Assembly: GCF_030272615.1 (NCBI RefSeq) | Contig: NC_081412.1 | Location: 697,914,656 to 697,978,655 of the forward strand | DNA: 64,000 nucleotides | Source of the DNA: Cryptomeria japonica | Taxonomy: Eukaryota; Streptophyta; Pinopsida; Cupressales; Cupressaceae | Reading direction: 5' to 3' | Shown: positions 33,266-43,965 of the stretch, one piece after another | Layout of the letters: every line of letters starts with the position of its first letter | Position numbering within the stretch: position 1 is the first letter of the stretch | Position numbers and translations under genes: made by a program | The notes under the pieces: model-generated | Databases searched by the model: none | What the model was told of the DNA's origin: nothing | Seen by the model: the letters and a program-made list of their open reading frames with translations, nothing else

Positions 33266-36244
33266 AGTGATAGGGAGGTAGGGCAAGGGGGTTGCCCAAT
33301 AGGCTTGTATTTTTACTAAGTGATAGATCCTTTGCTAGTTTCAAGGTGTAGTCACCAAAATCAGAGTGCAAAAAGCTTATAGGCAACCTAGCATCTCTCC
33401 TTGATCCACCTCCCTAAGTCAAACACTCCCTGGTTGCTCAAGGGCTTCAACTCCATTGTTTTAGGCTTTGTAGTCTAACGCATTACTCTCTCAATTGGAA
33501 TTAATTTCCTCTATCCCTGACCTATTCTCTAATTGTACAAGGTCTCCTCTTGATGAATTACAAGTTTGTGTCAAGTTCTACCCCCATGGGTGTCTTTGGT
33601 CTTCTATGGTTTGGAGTGTAGTAATCCTTCACAAGTGCTACAAACTGACTTATGGAGTCTATCTCACCAAATGTGTTAAAAGCATGCAAGATTAACTTGT
33701 TTCAACTTGATTTGATGGGTTTTATGCTTTACAACCTTCCTTTGTGTACCTGATTTGACAAAAAACCATATTTTAGGCCTAAAACGGGCTACAAGGAATT
33801 AGCCCTCTTTTTGGGGTTTTGTGCTCGTCCTGCTACAACGATGGACTTCCAAACAAAAAAAACCTTATATTCTAATACCCTTTTGGAATTTCTTAAGGAT
33901 TTTCTAAGTCTTAGGGTCCATTAGGCCTCCTCCATGACTGTCCCAAAAATGGGTACAAAAAGAAGGGTTTGCTAGGGTTTTGATGGCAAGAATCAACTTA
34001 CAAGCTAGCAACCTTCAATGTGAATCATGCAACATTAGTTCTACCATGCCACATACTAATTATGTCAAAATAAATTATTTTTACACCTTCAAAGGTTAGA
34101 GAACAAGGTTTTACAAAAGATGCTCATAAGGAGTGTGCAACATTTACAACTTTTCCCTTTCTTGCTTTCCACAAACAGATCATTGCATGAGTACCAATTA
34201 AATTAAAAACATGTAAACATGTCCAAAATTAGTGAACAAGGAGAACCAAATTATCCCTGCACAAAAAGACATTAGGCAATTACAAACCAATGAATCGTTC
34301 ACTGTCAAAACTTGTTATCACTGCACTTTGCCTCTTTCACTGCATTTTCACTTTAACCTGCATTTACCACTGTCAAAACTCTTTTTCAAAAGGTCTGTCT
34401 GGTGCTTTAGATCAATACTCTATCTTTGAGTGTTTTTTGACCTTCATACCTTCTATTGGAAGAGGAAGATTGCATAAACAACTCAACTAAAATGCAAAAA
34501 TCAGTCATAATTGACTGTTACAGCCAGCTGGGCGTTACAATATTGCCTAAAGGATCATTAACTGATCTTGGCAATCTCAAAACCCATGGGCAGGGTCAAA
34601 GACCACTCCTTTTTCTTGTTTTCAAACAAATAAAAGGAGATACAAGGTTTTACAAACACCAATATATGGTGGAGAGTAAGCAAATGAGTAGAAACCAACA
34701 CCAAAATAGTGACTCACTATTTTTTTTTCACAATTTTCACAAACTAAAAAATGCAACCATCCTTATCATGGCTTAGAAAGCCTTTTTTCTTTCACATACA
34801 ACTTGAACATCAAGACAATTCTGTCCACCTGATGAATGCATTTTCTATAGAAGAGCAAAGCATCAAACCACTCCAAAGACCCTAGCCAAATAACACACTT
34901 GCCTAGGGCTCCATGGCCACAAAACTTCTTTCACCTGCATTTTTGAAATAAAAACATGTATTTACATATCTTACAAGTTGAACAACTGGTTCTTGGGAAG
35001 CCATGAACATTTAGGGCTTCAAGAAGCCAAGTTGGTCAAGCATCCTTGCCAAATTCCTAGACAAGGCAGTGAAACTGTCAAAACCAATTAATTTTGCTTA
35101 GAACTCAAAACTTAATGAAATTTGATGCCACCAAAGGAAAATATTTAGGAAGTATAAGAGAAATTGAAAATGTAAGAACAGTACGGCCAAGTACAGCAGG
35201 TGTACGGACTGCTGCTCACATGGAGTTAAAACTTAGTGAAAAACAAGATAAAAACTAGTGCAAACTTTCAAAATGCTTGATATCTCCACAAAATCAACCC
35301 TTACAATGGTTAAACCAAGAGAATAAATACCTCTACAAGTCAATTATCCTCCTGTATGGATAGGTACATGTCCAAGAGCACTCAAATTTGACATTTTCAT
35401 GTCTAAAATGACAACTTTTAATGCCTAGATGATGCAAGGTTGACCTCAAAGACTACCAATCACCTAAGAACACTAATCAAACCTAAAAACCAAGCACAAA
35501 GCATGTCTAAAAACTTTTCAAAACAAAAACACATTGAAAACTCACTTTTCCCAATATTTTACCAGGCAACTCCAAACTGGCAACTTTGAGAAAAAAGATG
35601 AAAACAGGAAACATGACCACACAGTGAGTTCAAAACTCATCCAAAAAACTTAGAAAAACACAAAAACATATTAGACAAACTTTCCAACTCAAGACTAATA
35701 AAAATCAAACCTACTATCAAACCTGTGATGAAATGAAGCTAGGTACTCCTGCACCAGATAGATAAAGGAGGTGATAGGAAAAAAAAATGAGACTTTGTAT
35801 GCAAAATTTGTGAGTATTTGAAGTTTTAAAATTGAAGGACTAACTTCAAATGATTATAATTAATTTTTGGTCTATAATATCATCAAACTACCTCATCCAT
35901 TTGATAGGTCTATGAATTACCTTTTCAACGTTTGTAAAAAATCAAATTTTCAATAAGAAATGCAAAAGTTATGGCCATTTTACTAAACTATATTTTTTAT
36001 GTTGATAAAATCAGATATATCCGATTTGAAAAGTATGAAATCACAATAGTGACATCACAATGGTGACATCACAATAGTGATATCACAAATCGGATATCCG
36101 ATTTGGTTTGGTATTACCAAACCAATTCAAACTTTGCCCGACCTAAACAAAAAGTCAAAGCAGATTTTGGCGTGTTTGGAAAGGTTGAAAACACATTTTT
36201 TTCTCCATTTCCACTTTTTTCCCCCCCTTTATCTTGCACATACC
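33266..36244. other. Host repeat X copy 2 and adjoining noncoding DNA
   Basis: No coding support. 33266-34000 carries a segment resembling copy 1 (near 33790-33920). 34000-35760 is A-rich with many ACAAAAC and CAAAACC words and no repeat period I can see. 35800-36060 is AT-rich and includes AATTACCTTTTCAAC. The block ends where a Copia coding remnant begins, right after the codons for DESW at about 36245. Confidence 0.4.
36040..36104. repeat. 14-15-bp tandem repeat and 18-bp perfect palindrome
   Basis: Three near-copies of ATAGTGACATCACAA at 14-15-base spacing are followed by AAATCGGATATCCGATTT (36087-36104), a perfect palindrome. A half copy (AGATATATCCGATTT) lies at about 36012-36026. Confidence 0.75.
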
Positions 36245-37664
36245 CCCAACTTTCATCTTTGCAAGCTTCAGCAACATCTTTAGGTTCAACTTTGGAAATC
36301 AAACATACTTATTTGGTAGCTAACCTTCTTCTAGTCATTACACCTTTATTCTTATCACCAATAATATGATTTTTAGAATGATTCAATCTTACATACCTTA
36401 GAGTCTTCTAATTGTTCTAATTTTCAGGTTCCTGCACCTCTTCACTTGCAGCAGCAACATCTAGGTTAAATGTCTCTACTGGATCATTCTGCTTAGGCTC
36501 TTTAGTTTGAATAGGGGGTAAAATAACATGTTTTCCATAATCATAACCACATGCCCTGATCTATTTCCCAAGGTTCGTATCCACCTTCACATTTGCACTT
36601 TCTACTATCTTTATCAGTCTCTTATTGTAGCACCGATAGGATTTTCTCTTTGTAAAATATCGCAAGAGAATTTCTTCATCACTTCTAGCATCAAAATTTC
36701 CTATATCCTTATCTCTCTTGATATAGCATTTTCTACCAAATACTCTAAAATATCTCATGGTAGGAACATGACCAAACCAAATCTCATAAGGGGTCTTACC
36801 GATATCACCTTTGATGTGAACTCTATTGAATGTGTAAATAGCAGTGCTAATAGCTTCTCTCCAGTAGATCTTCAGAATATTTCCTTCAATCAACATAGTC
36901 CTTGCAACATCCAAAATAGTTATGTTCTTCTTTTCAACAACTCCATTTTGCTGAGGGGTTCTAGGAGAAGATAATTATCTTCTAATCCCATGCTTCTCAC
37001 AGAATGAATTGAACTCACCAAAATAGAATTATCCACCTCTATTAGTTTTTAGACACTTCACCTCCATTCCAGACTCAGTCTCAACCTTAGTTTTGAATAT
37101 CTTGAATTTGTCCAATGCTTATGATTTCTCCTTCAAAAAGACAATCCGCATCATCTTGGAATAATCATCAATTAGCAACATAAAATATCTATCACCCTGC
37201 ACACTTCTAACATTTGTAGGTCCACATAGGTCAGTATGCATAAGATCTAGCAGTCCATCTGATGTATATTGTTTTCTCTTGAAAGAAATCCTTGTTTTCT
37301 TACCCAACTAACACTCTTTACATACTAAATTAGAAGGCTTAACAATCTTAGGAAAATATCTAACACCATGTGTAGAACTCCTCTTAATCATTGAATCAAA
37401 ATTTACATGACACATTCTTCAATGCCACAAACAACTCTCATCAATCTGAGCAATCAAATAAATTTTCTCACTAGTATTCAAATGAAAAATGTTACCTTTA
37501 GTCTTAGTTCTAGATGCAATCTCTATACTGGAGGCATTTAGGATCTTGCATTTTCCATCCTTGAATTATAGATCATAGTCTTTATCAACCATTTGTCCAA
37601 CACTCAAAATATTGTGCTTCAAACCTTCAACATACAAGACATCATCTGTATTATGCTTATTGCA
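36245..37664 (-). pseudogene. Copia fragment F: GAG-pre-integrase, integrase, hinge to RT start
   Basis: Minus strand: DVLYVEGLKHNILSVGQ, then ECQLGKKTRISFKRKQ, integrase core (LMHTDLCGPTNVRSVQGDRY, LLIDDYSKMM), TAIYTFNRVHIKG, and the hinge up to RYVRLNHS and EVCLISKVEPKD-type sequence ending at DESW (about 36245). It is truncated there by unrelated DNA, and cut at 37664 by the LTR of element D. Many TAG/TAA stops. It is a different Copia family from A/B. The missing 5' half should lie beyond the right end of D, outside the window. Confidence 0.85.
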
Positions 37665-39089
37665 TGCGGGAAAAGCGGGGCTATGAAACTTAAAATGTGA
37701 AAATTAAAGCTCAAAGAGGCTTGTCCACACACCCACGGGCCTTCTTGGTGTATGTTATAGATTCATGAAGAATGAATCAACTTCCCAAGGATGGTTCCAT
37801 GGTTCTCTATCTCACAAGGTCCCTCAAGCCAATGCCTTTTCTCTCAGATCATTGAGCAAAGTGGCTTAGGGATGACTAATGCAAGAACGAGGGATGCTTA
37901 TGATGGATTTAGTTATGAAAATGAATATGACAAGATTAGTAGCAATGCTATCCTAACATGATATACTAGTTTATGAGTTAAGCTAATGATAAAGGAAATA
38001 GTCTAAAATGCTTATTAGACTAATTCCTATTGCAAAGAGAATCTAGATGTGCTAATAAAATTAAGCATAAATGAGATACTAAAGCTTGCATGGATCCTCA
38101 AAATGGAGGAATGAGAGCTCTATTTATAGTGAAAATAGGGCAATGGATGGTCAGGATTGAAAGAGTTAATCAAGGGTCAAGTTTGAAAGTTGTCAATCCA
38201 TGTTTACAATTTTTACCAATGAAATGGTGACAATTGTCAACATAAGGCTGGTTGAGAGGAGAGGTAAGAAGCATTAAATGCTTGAGAACACCTCATGGTT
38301 ACCCTAGGATGTAAGGGTTAAGGTTAGGTTAGGGTTATCCAATGGATAAAGCTTTTACCCAAGAGGTAAACTTTTGTGCAAAGGTTAAAGGAATAACCAT
38401 GGTCAAAGAAATAAATGCTCGATGAGACCCTTGGGTTAGATGGAGGTTAAGTTAGTCAAAAAGTCTCTAACCATGCCACTAAGGGTTGGTAAACCATTAA
38501 TGGTTTGAAGACTTTGGGGACAAATTTGTAAGAGTCCTTCCAAATTTGGGGGCATTCAATAAGTTATCTTGTTGAATGGATAAAGGCTTTAATTCCTTTT
38601 GAAGACTTTACTCTAAATTTGAGAAGTGACATCCTCAAATTTAGGGAAAAGGGATAATGGATGGGATTAGGGTTAATTGATTAGGATTAGATGGATTCTA
38701 GAAGAAATTAGGAATAGGGTTTAGGATGCAAGTAGGAGATGTAGGAAAATGCAAGTGGGTGAGGGAAAATAAAATTAACTAAAATAAATTACTTTATTTC
38801 AATTTGGTTGTAATTTGGGAAATTGAATAAAGTAGATTTATTCAATTTGGGGTGAACTATTAATTAAATATAAATTTAATTAAAGTAGAGAGAAAAGGGT
38901 TTAATTGAATAAAATGATTTATTCAATTAAATGATATAAAGGGCTCTAGTGAATTTAACTAAATAAATAGAATAATTTACTTAATTAAATAGAAGAATGT
39001 GGGTGATTTAGTTAAATTAGATTTAACAAAAATAAAGGAATGAACATAAAATGTTCATTTAGGAATATGGTCATTTTTATATGTCTACA
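37665..39089 (-). repeat. 3' LTR of element D
   Basis: 1,425 bp; the plus strand reads TGCGGGAAAAG ... ATGTCTACA (minus-strand start TGTAGACATAT). Over the visible part it aligns with 62703-64000 with few differences, apart from about 45 extra bases in the right copy near 62961-63008. Confidence 0.9.
38121..38128 (-). promoter_or_regulatory. TATA box in the 3' LTR of element D
   Basis: The minus strand reads CACTATAAATAGAGCTC about 960 bases into the LTR. The copy at 63204-63211 is identical. Confidence 0.7.
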
Positions 39090-39107
39090 TTTTGCCCCTC
39101 TCTGAAG
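39090..39107 (-). other. Polypurine tract of element D
   Basis: The minus strand reads CTTCAGAGAGGGGCAAAA, directly before TGTAGAC. It shares GAGGGGCAAAA with element E. The 12-mer CTCTCGAGGGGG, also in E, lies farther upstream at 39250-39261. Confidence 0.85.
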
Positions 39108-39451
39108 TGACGTGTGTGCACATGTTGATTCAAAGAAAATGATGTTTTGCTATGATTTGGTTATGATTAGTTTTTATGTCGAGATGTTCATGTTGTGCCC
39201 TAGATTTGATAACTAATGCCCCAGATTTGATTAAATGATGTTGAGAATTCCCCCTCGAGAGATGAATCAAAAATTTTGAAAATTTGATTTGATTTAGATA
39301 AATTTGATAAATTTCATTGCATTGTACAATTTTGTCTATGTTGAATGTGGTAATTTGATTCATCTCCTAATATTGCCATTTGGTAGGGTTGTAGGAGATA
39401 CTGCGAGCAATTTTATGTGTCCCTCCAGGTAACCCTAATTCTGATTTACCC

Positions 39452-39458
39452 TATAAAA
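39452..39458 (+). promoter_or_regulatory. TATA box of the antisense PMD gene (element D)
   Basis: TTACCCTATAAAAGGG; TATAAAA lies 38 bases before the exon-1 ATG at 39490. It is a good plant TATA box between the 3' LTR and exon 1, matching the position in E. The 5' UTR would be very short. Confidence 0.65.
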
Positions 39459-39489
39459 GGGAAAAATTGACACTTGGAGAGAAGTCAAC

Positions 39490-42400
39490 ATGCCGATTTC
39501 GTATTCTTCTCATCAATTTGAGCGCATGAGGAGGTATCAGAGGCCTGCTACGTATGGAGCACCAGTAAGTCAACCTTTTTGACCCCTTTTGGATTTTTTA
39601 TTTTGTCATTTTTTATTATGTTTTTTATTTTGTCACGTGAATTTTACGTTTTAGCGCGTCGGGTCAAAGCGTAGCGCATACAATGAATTTTGTAGCGCGT
39701 AGGGTTTAATGAGTTTAGGTAGCATGTGAAAGGTTTAGGGTAGCACATCACTAGGTTAGGATAGTGTGTAGGATTAATTTATCACACCGGGGTCATAAGG
39801 TAGCGCAGAGGGTAAAACGGGTGGCGCATAGGAGATACCTAGTGCATAGGGTTGCTAGGGGGTCAAATGGGTAGGTCTAGATAGCGCATAGGTATGACCT
39901 AGCGCATAGGGATAAATATGCATTGCAAGAGTAGGATAGAATAGTGTATAGGGTATTTTTAGCACTTGGGGTAGGTTAGGTGGCACTTTGGAAGAAAAGG
40001 GTAGCGCATAGGGTAGCTTTGGTAGCGCTTGGAGATAACAGGGTAGCGCATGGTAAGCAGTTTAGCACGTAGACAAGATTGTTTAGCGTATAGGAAATTT
40101 TTTTTGCTATAATGTGATTTGGGAATGAATAAAATTGGTAGGTTGGTGATGGTTCTGCCAGGTAGGTGCAATCTGTTAGTCTGCATGTCTATTGTCATTT
40201 GTTTTGATAAATTTGTCCAATATGAGTTCTGATGAAACTTGATTTGTGATTTTTCAAGTTGATATAGATTTGATGCAAATTTGATATGATGTGGTTTTTG
40301 ATATGAATGTGTTTGATATGAATTGTGGAGCTTGAGTTGTTTTACAAGCTACATTGATTGTGGAACTTGAGTTGTTTTACAAGTTGATATGGATTGATAT
40401 GATGTGGAACTTGATTTAGATTTTCAAAGTTTCAAGTTTTAATATGAATTTGATTTTGATATCTATGTTTTGATGAGGAAACTGATATTGGACTTGCTTT
40501 ACTTTTTGATAGGAGCATCTTGGAGTGGTGCAATCGTGTGAGTGATTTCCGAGACCATGGTCATTGATACCAAGATTAACACAGGTAGATAGAGACATTA
40601 ATGAGAGGTGTGGTCTGACCTTGTTGCTAGATATGCCTCGATTCATCGTGAACCGGGTTTTATTGACAACATTGGTGGAGAGGTGGCACAGTGATACAAA
40701 CACCTTCCATTTGGTGACAGGCAAGATGATAGTGACGCCTGAGGATTGCTATCGGATTCTATAGATTCTTGTTGTAGGGGCATTGCTACCATATGAGTAG
40801 ACTGAGGAGGGTGGGACTGAGGCACTTCGCCGGATCTTGCAGGATGATATTGTTTGCAGGTACGAGATCCCCTGGTAGGAGTTCTTGGATTTAGATTATG
40901 CTCCTCTACCATCAGTGCTAGTTGGTTTCATAGGTGGGTTCTTATGTCTCGACCGTAGGTTGAAGGCACTAGCAGTGGGGTGGGGATTGGTTTTGGAGGA
41001 TATGGTGATGCAGGGTCACCGATTTGCATGGGGGTCGGCTATGCTAGCCCATTTATATAGGTATTTACATCAGGTAGTATACTTAGGTTATGACAGTTTA
41101 TCAGCTGGAGTGACACTACTATAGTCATGGGCATGGGAGCATATTCTCGCAGCTAGGTCATTGGCGGACAAAGATAGGCCTGTTGGGTGTGCGTATGTAT
41201 ATGGATATAGAGGGATAGTTATCTAGCATAAGCTAGGCAAACTAGATCACTGGAGGAGAGTGTTGGATGATATTGATATGGTAATATAGCGACCATATAT
41301 AGGTTGCGAGGTATGGGTAGAGGATGGGATGGAGATGCCTTATGTTTACATGACCTGATATTTGATAGGGTGGATGCCCTTTATTATTGAGAGGTTTCTG
41401 CATAGTCGGGTGTTGTGGCAATATGGTCGTCAATAGTGGATTCCACAAGGAACATGTTTTTATGCTCGATGGAGACAAGACATTCCAAATTGGGGGCCTA
41501 CGATTGATAGCACAGTGGTAGTGGAGGAGTTCTTTCATGTAGTCGGCTAGATTTGGGATTATGCCCCTTAGATAGTGGATGCAGGGATGACAGACATGTT
41601 TGCAGCACTCTTTGTAGCGCGTGCAGTGGCCCAAATATCAGATCTAGCAGAGATGATTCCCTCTTTTGATGATGATGAGGATGATCAATGAGGAGAGGTT
41701 GGTGAGGAGATAGAGGATGGAGGTGGTGATGGAGGGGGTGATGATGGAGGAGGTGGTGATAGAGGAGGTGGCCGAGGTTAGTGATGGGAGAGGAGGAGAT
41801 TTGATCAGGGGAGGAGAGGAGAGAGAGGTGGAGATGGTGGTGCTAGAAGGATACAGGGTGAGAGGGTAGGGTAGTGGGTGGTGGTGGATAGGGGGAGAGG
41901 AGGTTTGGCTATCAAAGCTGGAGGGGAAGAGTGGGTTGGTGAGGTGTTAGTGGCAGTGGGAGGGTATGATGATTTTAGGTGACCGGCCCAGAGGAGGAGG
42001 TCAGATGCTTTACCTTCACCTACACTAAGGACAGGTAGAGGGACAGGTGGAGGGATAGGGGTACCCCTTCATAGGTACCCCTACAGATGTGGATTCTGAC
42101 GCATGTAGAGGATGTGTAGATTAGATCACTACAGTTGTCAGTGCAGCATTTGCAGACATAGTTGTTGGCACATCAGCATCAGATTATTTAGCTAACTACA
42201 AAGCAAGATATAGAGATAGAGCAACAGGGTTGAGCAAAGGAGCTCGTGGTGAGTTTGCAGAGAGCAACAATAGGTGGTCCGATGAGAGACACCTTGAGAG
42301 AGCTAGCTTTGAGAGCCAAGGAGGAAAAGTATTACCGGTGTCATTATGAGGACATGGTGCCTAGGGAGCACTGAGTGCAGAGTTTTACACAGTCGAGATC

Positions 42401-42536
42401 TAGTCGATCTCAAGAGACTGGGTCGAGAATGGAGAGCAGAGCCATGACAGGGCCTCCTAGACAGGATCCACCTGGAGATCCAGGTGCTGGGACATCTACA
42501 GTGAGACCGTCACCTTTAGGAGATAGTCATACCTGA
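39490..42536 (+). pseudogene. Antisense plant mobile domain (PMD) gene of element D, two exons
   Basis: Exon 1 (39490-39564, 25 codons: MPISYSS, then HQFERMRRYQRPATYGAP) ends at GTAAGT. The intron (39565-40512, 948 bases) ends CTTTTTGATAG. Exon 2 starts EHLGVVQ and carries the PMD (VERWHSDTNTFHLVTGKM, LALAVGW-type block, GVTLL then SWAWEH, HWRRVLDDIDMVI, PYIGCE), an acidic SFDDDEDDQ stretch, a Gly-rich region, and a tail with MTGPPRQDPPGDPGAGTS, ending at TGA 42534-42536. Stops: TGA at 40543-40545; TAG after YRIL, LLPYE, EIPW and GVTLL and at several later sites; TGA after DEDDQ; plus frame changes near 42000. It is homologous to the gene in E throughout and opposite to gag-pol. Confidence 0.85.
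39650..40090 (+). repeat. Intron array of TAGCGC words (element D)
   Basis: About 19 copies of TAGCGC(A/G)TAGGG or decayed forms (TAGTGC, TAGCAC, TAGTGT) recur every 18-30 bases inside the PMD gene intron. Copies are separated by variable sequence, so the word is the conserved part. The same word in the other orientation (GCGCTA) fills two stretches of the 5' leader. Confidence 0.85.
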
Positions 42537-42616
42537 GAGACGTTGTCTCCATTGTATTATGATCATTTTGTTGTATTGGCACATATGTGACATATATTAT
42601 ACATTGATCATTCTTT

Positions 42617-42618
<2 letters not shown>

Positions 42619-42680
<62 letters not shown>
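42619..42680. repeat. (AT)n microsatellite
   Basis: About 31 uninterrupted AT/TA dinucleotides, just after the PMD gene stop in element D. Confidence 0.95.
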
Positions 42681-42687
<7 letters not shown>

Positions 42688-42802
42688 GACACCAGTTTCT
42701 TTGATCCTTATGTGATGTGTTATGGATTATGCTTTCTATATGCTTTTGATTTTTTATGATGATGTAATGCTTAGATAGATGTATGTGATGTGATAATGTA
42801 TG

Positions 42803-42975
42803 ATTTTGTGAGATGTATCTTGAAAATGAGATGTATGATAATGATATGTTGTGAGATGTATCTTGAAAATGAGATGTAAGATATGATATGTTGTGAGATG
42901 TATCTTGAAAATGAGATGTATGATATGATATGCTATGAGATGTATCTTGAAAATGACATGTATGATAATGATATG
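42803..42975. repeat. 42-bp tandem repeat, four copies
   Basis: AGATGTATCTTGAAAATGA recurs at 42811, 42854, 42896 and 42938 (spacing 43, 42, 42). Because 42 is divisible by three, it produces open but meaningless frames on the minus strand. Confidence 0.85.
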
Positions 42976-43965
42976 CAACTAATTGTAAAACTATATGCAA
43001 CTAAATGCTTTTGAGCATCCTCATTCTGCATTTGTCATCCCTATATAGCCACATGTTGTTTGCTTTCTTTGTATGTATCATCATTGAGCATTGATTTGTT
43101 TTGGGATATGTTGAAAATTTATACAAGCATAATGGTATAATTTGAACCATAATGACTTGAGAAAAATTTACATGATTTTTGATTTTGCAAGATAGCACAA
43201 GCATCAAGGTATAGTTGAACTAGGATGACCTGAGTGCAGATTGCATAAAAATAGACAAGATTAAATTATTTGTATGCGTAAAGTGGAATCATGTCTTCAG
43301 TGATGTGTTGTGAATCACGTCTCGAGACAAGTTTTTACATAGTACAAATGATCACCTCACAGATAGAAAACTAAGAAAATATTGGAGTTCCCATGACATT
43401 CTCTAGCTTTGAAGCATTGTTGAGAACATATAGAGGATCCAACAATTCAAAATGTTTAAGTGCAAAAATAGTCAAAACTTTATGCCAGATGCAACATTTG
43501 ATACTTCAGAAAATCATCCATTGTATTTTGTGAATCCTGTTTGAGCGATCCATGTTTTGCTTTGCGATCGTGTGAGTGTTGTTTTGTTGGATATGATGTT
43601 CTGAGTTCATGACAAGTTTTGATGTTTTGAATGTGTTGCAAGATATACTGCCCCTCGCCAAGTGTACCTCTAAATGTGGATATGTATAGTGATTACCAAA
43701 CCATGGTGAGATGTGGTGAAAGGATATACGGATAAACTAGGATAGTGACTACGCTAAGTATGGCCTAGATGGATATTGTGATAAAACTATCGGGTGATGG
43801 CCGATAGTGCTTGACTGTGGGTATAATGGTATGGACATAGATAGAGGAGTTGTCCTCTCACAATAGCGCCTGTTGCCAGGTTTTCACCAGTTTCTTTTAT
43901 TGTACTTTTTTATTTGCTTTTTCTTGCTTTTTATTTTTTTTGACTTTTCTGTGCATTGAGACTAC
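42976..43965 (-). other. Element D 3' noncoding region after pol
   Basis: No coding support. It holds the GGTGAAAACCTGG motif (43864-43889, minus strand) shared with E, a T-rich stretch at 43890-43945, and an extra PPT-like GGCGAGGGGCAGTATA near 43650. Confidence 0.5.

Noticed and set aside
10346-36244. A single giant DNA transposon with inverted ends
   Set aside because: The inverted similarity between about 10346 and 35915 is short and AT-rich, and no matching TSD or transposase was found.
42608-43000. 130-codon minus-strand frame rich in His/Ile/Ser
   Set aside because: It is a product of the 42-bp tandem repeat and the (AT)n run.
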